Shown here in pieces: positions 59,095 through 64,000 of a DNA stretch of 64,000 nucleotides (its first letter is position 1; the number at the start of each line of letters is the position of its first letter). Origin of the DNA: Pseudomonas asplenii (GTDB taxonomy: Bacteria > Pseudomonadota > Gammaproteobacteria > Pseudomonadales > Pseudomonadaceae); contig NZ_LT629777.1 of assembly GCF_900105475.1 (NCBI RefSeq), positions 1,922,001-1,986,000 of the forward strand. The letters run 5' to 3'. Both the position numbers and the translations under genes were made by a program. Under the pieces are notes generated by a model. It was not told the origin of the DNA, ran no database searches, and saw nothing but the letters and a program-made list of their open reading frames with translations.

Positions 59095-60024
59095 ATGGCT
59101 CGTCCCTTGTCGCTCTCTTCGTCTTCCTCCCGTCGCTCCCGCTTTGCACTGCGTTGGTATTACTGGCTGCTGCTGGTGCTTGCGCTGGCCGCCGGGGTGG
59201 GGGTACCGATGCACTGGGATGATCGCGGTGTACTGTGGCTCAAGGAGCGTTTCAAGACCCAGGCCGAGCGTGAAGGCAGCGTCTGGCTGCCGGGTTATCG
59301 CGTGGTGATCGACGCCAAGCGCTTGCTGGGCATGGAGAAGGACGAGGCGTCCGATGTCAGCTACAGCCCGCAGACCAAAACGCTGTTTTCGGTCATGGGC
59401 AAGAACCCTTTCCTGGCCGAGTTGACCCTGCAAGGCGATGTGTTGCGCAAGATTCCTCTGGTCGGCTGGAACAATCCCGAGGCCGTGACGGTGTTGGAAG
59501 GCAACAAGATGGCGATCGTCGATGAGCGCATGCACCTTCTGAGCATCGTCACCGTGGATGCGAGCACCCGTGAGCTGAATATCAAGGACTTCCCGCAGTA
59601 CGACCTCGGTCCGTCGAAGAACCAGAACAAGGCTTTCGAGGCGGCGGTCTGGGATGCGCGCAACCAGCAGATTTTGCTCGGCGAAGAGCGGCCACCCGCG
59701 TTGTTCAGTCTGAAAAGCGACGGCACTCGATTCTCGGGCGAGAAGCAAAGGTTGGCGAGCGATCAGCTGGATGTGCGCAATCTTTCAGCGCTGGCGATCG
59801 ACCCGCGGACCCAGCATCTGCTGGTGCTGTCGGCCGAGTCGCATCTGTTGCTGGAGCTGGATGAGAAAGGCAGTCAGGTCAGCTTCATGACCCTGCTCGG
59901 CGGCTTCAATGGTTTGAAAAACACCATTCCGCGTGCTGAAGGCGTGACCATGGACGAGGAGGGGTACCTGTACGTGGTCAGCGAGCCGAACCTGTTCTAC
60001 GTCTTCAAGCGCACTGCAGAATAA
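59095..60024 (+). CDS. SdiA-regulated-like (YjiK family) membrane-anchored beta-propeller protein
   Basis: A 309-residue protein with one N-terminal membrane anchor (WYYWLLLVLALAAGVGVPMHW) and a beta-propeller-like body: DEASDVSYSPQTKTLFSVMGKNPFLAELTLQGDVLRKIPL, then PEAVTVLEG and later NLSALAIDPRTQHLLVLSAES. This is the YjiK/SdiA-regulated domain. Function unknown. ATG 59095 follows AGGAAAG at some distance. Confidence 0.83.
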   Translation: MARPLSLSSSSSRRSRFALRWYYWLLLVLALAAGVGVPMHWDDRGVLWLKERFKTQAEREGSVWLPGYRVVIDAKRLLGMEKDEASDVSYSPQTKTLFSVMGKNPFLAELTLQGDVLRKIPLVGWNNPEAVTVLEGNKMAIVDERMHLLSIVTVDASTRELNIKDFPQYDLGPSKNQNKAFEAAVWDARNQQILLGEERPPALFSLKSDGTRFSGEKQRLASDQLDVRNLSALAIDPRTQHLLVLSAESHLLLELDEKGSQVSFMTLLGGFNGLKNTIPRAEGVTMDEEGYLYVVSEPNLFYVFKRTAE

Positions 60025-60065
60025 CCGTCGCGCGCGGCACCAGGCCGCGCGCTATCCCGCCAGGC

Positions 60066-60737
60066 TCAGGCCTTGAGGGTCTTGACGCCTTCGCCGGTGC
60101 CCAGCAGCAGGAGGTCCGCCGGGCGCGCGGCGAACAGGCCGTTGGTGACCACGCCGACAATCGCGTTGATCTGCGCTTCCAACTCCACCGGGTGGGTGAT
60201 CTGCAGGTTGTGCACATCGAGGATGATGTTGCCGTTATCGGTCAGCACGCCTTCGCGATACACCGGGTCGCCGCCCAACTTCACCAACTGACGCGCCACG
60301 TGGCTGCGGGCCATCGGGATCACTTCCACTGGCAGTGGGAAGGCGCCGAGCACCGGCACCAGCTTGCTGCCGTCGGCGATGCAGATAAAGGTCTTGGCCA
60401 CGGCCGCAACGATTTTCTCCCGGGTCAGGGCCGCGCCGCCGCCCTTGATCAGGTTCAGTTGTGCGTCGCTTTCGTCGGCACCGTCGATGTAGAACTCCAG
60501 GTCGCTGACGGTGTTGAGTTCGTAGACCGGAATGCCATGGCCCTTGAGGCGCGCGGCAGTGGCTTCGGAGCTGGCGACCGCGCCATCGAAGGCGCCCTTG
60601 TGTCGGGCCAGGGCATCGATGAAGCAGTTGGCGGTGGAGCCGGTGCCCACGCCGACGATGCTTTTGTCATCGAGCTTGGGAAGGATGAAGTCGACGGCGG
60701 CCTGGGCCACTGCCTGTTTGAGTTGATCCTGGGTCAT
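60066..60737 (-). CDS. rpiA: ribose-5-phosphate isomerase A
   Basis: A 223-residue isomerase of the pentose phosphate pathway. Motifs: [44 protein letters not shown] (active-site Asp and Lys region), [21 protein letters not shown] precedes ATG 60737. It is divergent from ilvA, as in P. aeruginosa (PA0330–PA0331). Confidence 0.96.
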   Translation of the reverse strand: MTQDQLKQAVAQAAVDFILPKLDDKSIVGVGTGSTANCFIDALARHKGAFDGAVASSEATAARLKGHGIPVYELNTVSDLEFYIDGADESDAQLNLIKGGGAALTREKIVAAVAKTFICIADGSKLVPVLGAFPLPVEVIPMARSHVARQLVKLGGDPVYREGVLTDNGNIILDVHNLQITHPVELEAQINAIVGVVTNGLFAARPADLLLLGTGEGVKTLKA

Positions 60738-60896
60738 GCGGGCTCCGGAAGCGGGCAAGGTGTGAGCGAAAGGCCGGCATTATAAGCGTCGGCCCGGCAA
60801 AAGGGGCGAGCAAAACCTCAGGACCCCTGTGGTCGTTGCCGCAAGCGCTGGGGTAGACTGCTCGGTCCCTGCCCAACCCGCCAGTGATGCTTTCCG

Positions 60897-62411
60897 ATGC
60901 TCGAACAGTACGTCAAGAAGATCCTCACCTCGCGCGTTTACGACGTTGCCGTGGAAACCCCGTTGCACAGCGCTCGCCAGCTCTCCGAGCGGTTGGGCAA
61001 CCAGGTCTGGCTCAAGCGCGAAGACCTGCAGCCGGTGTTTTCCTTCAAGATTCGCGGCGCGTACAACAAGCTGACCCAGCTCAGCGACGCCGAGCGCGCC
61101 CGTGGCGTGGTCACTGCTTCGGCAGGCAACCATGCCCAGGGTCTGGCCCTGGCGGCCAAGGTGCTGGGGGTCAAGGCAACGATCGTGATGCCCAAGACCA
61201 CCCCGGAAATCAAGGTCGAGGGCGTGCGTTCCCGAGGCGGCAAGGTGGTGCTGCATGGCGATTCCTTTCCGGAGGCGCTGGCCTACTCGCTGAAACTGGT
61301 CGAGGAAAAGGGCTACGTCTACATTCACCCCTACGATGATCCGCACACCATTGCCGGGCAGGGCACGGTGGCCATGGAAATCCTGCGTCAGCACCCGGGG
61401 CCGCTGGACGCGATTTTTGTTCCGGTCGGCGGCGGCGGGCTGATTGCCGGGATCGCGGCCTATGTGAAATACCTGCGCCCGGAAATCAAGGTGATCGGCG
61501 TCGAACCGGACGACTCCAACTGCCTGCAGCAGGCCATGGCGGCCGGTGAGCGGGTAGTGCTGTCTTCGGTGGGGATTTTTGCCGACGGCGTCGCGGTGGC
61601 GCAGATCGGCCAGCACACCTTCGATATCTGCAAGGACCATGTCGATGAAGTGATCACCGTCAGTACCGACGAGATCTGTGCGGCGATCAAGGACATCTAC
61701 GACGATACCCGTTCGATTACCGAGCCGGCCGGGGCACTGGCTGCGGCCGGGATCAAGAAATACGTCGAGCAGCGCAAGGTCAGCGGGCAGACGCTGGTGG
61801 CGATCGATTCCGGGGCCAACGTCAACTTCGACCGTTTGCGCCATGTCGCCGAGCGTGCCGAGCTGGGTGAGGGCCGTGAAGCCATCATCGCTGTGACCAT
61901 TCCCGAGCAGCCGGGCAGCTTCAAGGCCTTCTGCGAGGCGATCGGCAAACGCCAGATCACCGAGTTCAACTATCGCTATCACACCGGCAGCGAAGCGCAC
62001 ATCTTCGTTGGCGTGCAGACTCACCCGGACAGCGATCCGCGCAGTGCTTTGATCGAGAGCCTGACCCGCCAGGGTTTCCCGGTGCTCGACATGACCGACA
62101 ACGAGCTGGCCAAGCTGCATATCCGCCATATGGTCGGCGGGCACGCAGCGCGGGTCAGTGACGAAATGGTGCTGCGTTTCGAGTTTCCCGAGCGTCCGGG
62201 CGCGTTGTTCAATTTCCTCAACAAGCTCGGCGGTCGCTGGAATATCTCGATGTTCCACTACCGCAACCATGGCGCGGCCGATGGCCGGGTGGTCGCTGGC
62301 CTGCAGGTGCCGAGCGAGGAACGGCACCTGGTGCCGGCGGCCTTGGCGGAAATCGGCTACCCGTACTGGGACGAAAGCGACAACCCGGCCTATCGCCTGT
62401 TTCTGGGCTGA
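60897..62411 (+). CDS. ilvA: biosynthetic threonine ammonia-lyase IlvA
   Basis: A 504-residue PLP enzyme converting threonine to 2-oxobutyrate for isoleucine synthesis. PLP Lys in VFSFKIRGAYNKL, glycine loop PVGGGGLIAGIAAY; two C-terminal ACT-like regulatory repeats (ITEFNYRYHTGSEAHIFVGVQ; ISMFHYRNHGAADGRVVAGLQ) that bind Ile and Val. Length matches E. coli IlvA. The regulatory domain shows it is the biosynthetic, feedback-inhibited form. Confidence 0.97.
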   Translation: MLEQYVKKILTSRVYDVAVETPLHSARQLSERLGNQVWLKREDLQPVFSFKIRGAYNKLTQLSDAERARGVVTASAGNHAQGLALAAKVLGVKATIVMPKTTPEIKVEGVRSRGGKVVLHGDSFPEALAYSLKLVEEKGYVYIHPYDDPHTIAGQGTVAMEILRQHPGPLDAIFVPVGGGGLIAGIAAYVKYLRPEIKVIGVEPDDSNCLQQAMAAGERVVLSSVGIFADGVAVAQIGQHTFDICKDHVDEVITVSTDEICAAIKDIYDDTRSITEPAGALAAAGIKKYVEQRKVSGQTLVAIDSGANVNFDRLRHVAERAELGEGREAIIAVTIPEQPGSFKAFCEAIGKRQITEFNYRYHTGSEAHIFVGVQTHPDSDPRSALIESLTRQGFPVLDMTDNELAKLHIRHMVGGHAARVSDEMVLRFEFPERPGALFNFLNKLGGRWNISMFHYRNHGAADGRVVAGLQVPSEERHLVPAALAEIGYPYWDESDNPAYRLFLG

Positions 62412-62462
62412 AGCCGGGCGGATGACTGCTAAGCTGATGGGCAATGATTAAGGAAAGATCCG

Positions 62463-62891
62463 ATGGAAACCTTCACCGCCTTGAAAGTGCTTCACAGCGT
62501 GGCCACGGTGTTGCTGCTGGGCAGCGCGCTGGCCGTGGCCATCGGGTTCTGGCGTGGACGCCGTGGCGGGGATCTGCCGATTACCGGGCGGTTGCTGAAG
62601 ATGCCCTGGGTGTTGGCCTGGGTGCTCATGGCTCTGTGTCTGGTGGTGCAGCCGGTCAGTGGCTGGTGGCTGGTGCATCTGGGCGGGTTTGCGCTGAGCC
62701 AGGCCTGGCTGCTTGGCTCCAGCGTGCTCTACACGTTCGGTTGCCTGGCCTGGGTCTGGCTCGTGGTGCGGCTCAATCGCCTGCGCCGGGGCGAGGCGGG
62801 CGGCCACTGGAAGTTTACGCTGACGTTGGCGATCTTCAGTACGCTGTGTTTCGTCGGGATTGCTGCCCTGATGGGCGCCAAGCCGGTTTAG
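62463..62891 (+). CDS. DUF2269 family membrane protein
   Basis: A 142-residue inner-membrane protein with four hydrophobic helices (ALKVLHSVATVLLLGSALAVAIGF; WVLAWVLMALCLVVQPVSGW; AWLLGSSVLYTFGCLAWVWL; LTLAIFSTLCFVGIAALMG). HxxxAT and the overall layout match DUF2269. Function unknown. It lies 51 bp after ilvA and 16 bp before the next gene, suggesting an operon with it. Confidence 0.85.
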   Translation: METFTALKVLHSVATVLLLGSALAVAIGFWRGRRGGDLPITGRLLKMPWVLAWVLMALCLVVQPVSGWWLVHLGGFALSQAWLLGSSVLYTFGCLAWVWLVVRLNRLRRGEAGGHWKFTLTLAIFSTLCFVGIAALMGAKPV

Positions 62892-62907
62892 TCCGCCAAG
62901 GATCGTC

Positions 62908-64000
62908 ATGAAAGTTCTCCTGGTGGGGGCCACGGGTTTCGTGGGTCGCCACTTGCTCGCCGCATTGGTCGCCAATGGTCACGAGGTGATTGCCACCAGT
63001 CGGCGTCGCCACTCCCGGGATCTGCCCGAAGTTGAATGGCAAGTTCTCGATCTGGACCTGTTGGCCAGCGATCCCCAACATTTCGTGATGCCCCAGGGCG
63101 TCGACCTGCTGATCAACGCTGCCGGTCTGCTGAGTGTCGACCCGCAGGCCCTGCGGCGTACTCAGGATCGCGGCACGCGGGCGTTGTTCGATCTCGCGGC
63201 GCAGCGGGGGCTACGGGTTCTGCATATTTCCGCATTGGGTGCCGGCGAGCAGCCGGATGTGGCTTTCCTGGCCAGCAAGGCCGAGGCGGATGCCTACCTG
63301 ATGGGGCTGGATATCTGCGCAGTGGTGTTGCGGCCGTCGCTGTTGGTGGGGGCGGGAGGGACCAGCAGTGGCTGGTTGACGCGTCTGTCGCCCTGGCCGC
63401 TGATTCCCCTGCTTGACCTCGATGCACGCTTGCAGCCCGTGCATATCGACGATGTCTGCGGTGCGGTACTCGCGTTGCTGCGGCATTGGCCGTCATCCTC
63501 GCGTGTGGTGCCGTTGGTCGGGCCGCAGGCCTTGACTCTGGCGCAGTTGCTCGATCATTTGCGCGCTGCCCAGGGCTGGGGGCCAGCCCGTTACTGCAAG
63601 ATCCCGCAGTGGTTGGCGACAGTCGGTGTCTGGTGTGGCGAGCGCCTGGGCTGGCGGGCGTTGAATCGCCAGTGCCTGAGCATGGCCCGGCGCGACAATG
63701 TTGCTGATCCCGAGCTGCTGGGTACGTTGTGCGGCTACCGAGCGGCGCCGTTGGCGACTCATCTGGTCGACTGGCCGAACCCCGCGCAAAGCGTCCAGGC
63801 GGCTCTGCGCCCGCTGATGTTGGCGGTCATGCTGCTCATCTGGTTCGGTACGGCGGCGGTCTGCCTGGGGCCGGGTTACGACTGGAGCCTGCGGATCATG
63901 GCTGAATTCGGCGTGACGGGCGGCGCTGCCAGCTTCGCCGTGTGGCTCGGCTCGTTGTGTGACGGCCTGCTCGGGTTGGGCATGCTGTTCCGGCGCTGGC
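62908..64000 (+). CDS. NAD(P)-binding Rossmann protein with C-terminal membrane (DoxX-like) domain, cut by window end
   Basis: At least 364 residues, still open at 64000. N-terminal atypical short-chain dehydrogenase/NmrA-like domain: VLLVGATGFVGRHLLAALVANGHEV with glycine-rich motif, LLINAAGLL, and LRPSLLVGAGG. From about residue 300 hydrophobic segments begin (PLMLAVMLLIWFGTAAVCLG; GSLCDGLLGLGMLF), the DoxX-like extension seen in this family. AAGGA is 8 nt before ATG 62908. Substrate unknown. Confidence 0.85.
   Translation, partial: MKVLLVGATGFVGRHLLAALVANGHEVIATSRRRHSRDLPEVEWQVLDLDLLASDPQHFVMPQGVDLLINAAGLLSVDPQALRRTQDRGTRALFDLAAQRGLRVLHISALGAGEQPDVAFLASKAEADAYLMGLDICAVVLRPSLLVGAGGTSSGWLTRLSPWPLIPLLDLDARLQPVHIDDVCGAVLALLRHWPSSSRVVPLVGPQALTLAQLLDHLRAAQGWGPARYCKIPQWLATVGVWCGERLGWRALNRQCLSMARRDNVADPELLGTLCGYRAAPLATHLVDWPNPAQSVQAALRPLMLAVMLLIWFGTAAVCLGPGYDWSLRIMAEFGVTGGAASFAVWLGSLCDGLLGLGMLFRRW

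Overview
The window reads as a chromosomal segment of a Pseudomonas, most likely of the P. fluorescens group. This rests on gene content and order recalled from family knowledge, not on a search. The order zapA–6S RNA / ygfB–pepP–ubiH–ubiI, hitAB, gcvTH, argE–argA–gshA–thioesterase–tex–ompR/envZ–rimK–rimB–hslR–hslO–pckA and serA / D-2-hydroxyglutarate dehydrogenase / rpiA–ilvA is that of a pseudomonad core chromosome. Coding is dense and GC-rich (a counted line in pckA is 63 % GC). Several intergenic gaps carry REP-type inverted repeats with GGAGC...GGCTTGC arms, as is common in this group.

Layout. 0–6.4 kb: the 3'-truncated 6S RNA and zapA with its small partner run leftward; ygfB, pepP and two ubiquinone hydroxylases run rightward, followed by an iron-binding protein. 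6.5–11.4 kb: iron permease, gcvT and gcvH (no gcvP follows), and a sugar-type aminotransferase. 11.4–17.2 kb: a small DUF2388 protein, an NfeD/SPFH membrane pair, an unrecognised membrane protein, an orphan GspE/PilB-type ATPase, and a small ACT-like protein divergent from an Lrp-type regulator. 17.2–27.4 kb: a leftward cellulose operon (BcsQ/WssA-like, BcsA with PilZ domain, BcsB, BcsC, SGNH protein), coupled by ATGA overlaps and lacking a BcsZ endoglucanase. 27.7–43.9 kb: core metabolism and stress genes (triphosphatase, arginine and glutathione synthesis, Tex, the OmpR/EnvZ-type pair, ribosome modification by RimK, Hsp15/Hsp33, PEP carboxykinase).

44.0–46.7 kb is the accessory part. GC falls to 45–50 % in two counted 60-base lines. 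A three-gene operon there encodes a winged-helix protein, an AbiEii-like nucleotidyltransferase and a PP2C-type phosphatase. It sits behind a promoter overlapped by a near-perfect 32-bp palindrome and is flanked by decayed sequence on both sides. It is the best candidate in the window for an undescribed system, possibly toxin–antitoxin or anti-phage.

46.7–64 kb: a DUF2135/TPR secreted protein, a subtilase lipoprotein, a RecQ-family helicase, a broken GNAT gene, a prolyl-hydroxylase-like/DUF523 pair, a solute-binding protein, a DUF4399 protein, serA facing a D-2-hydroxyglutarate dehydrogenase gene, a FAH-family hydrolase, a YjiK-like protein, rpiA facing ilvA, a DUF2269 membrane protein, and an NAD(P)-binding protein cut by the window end.
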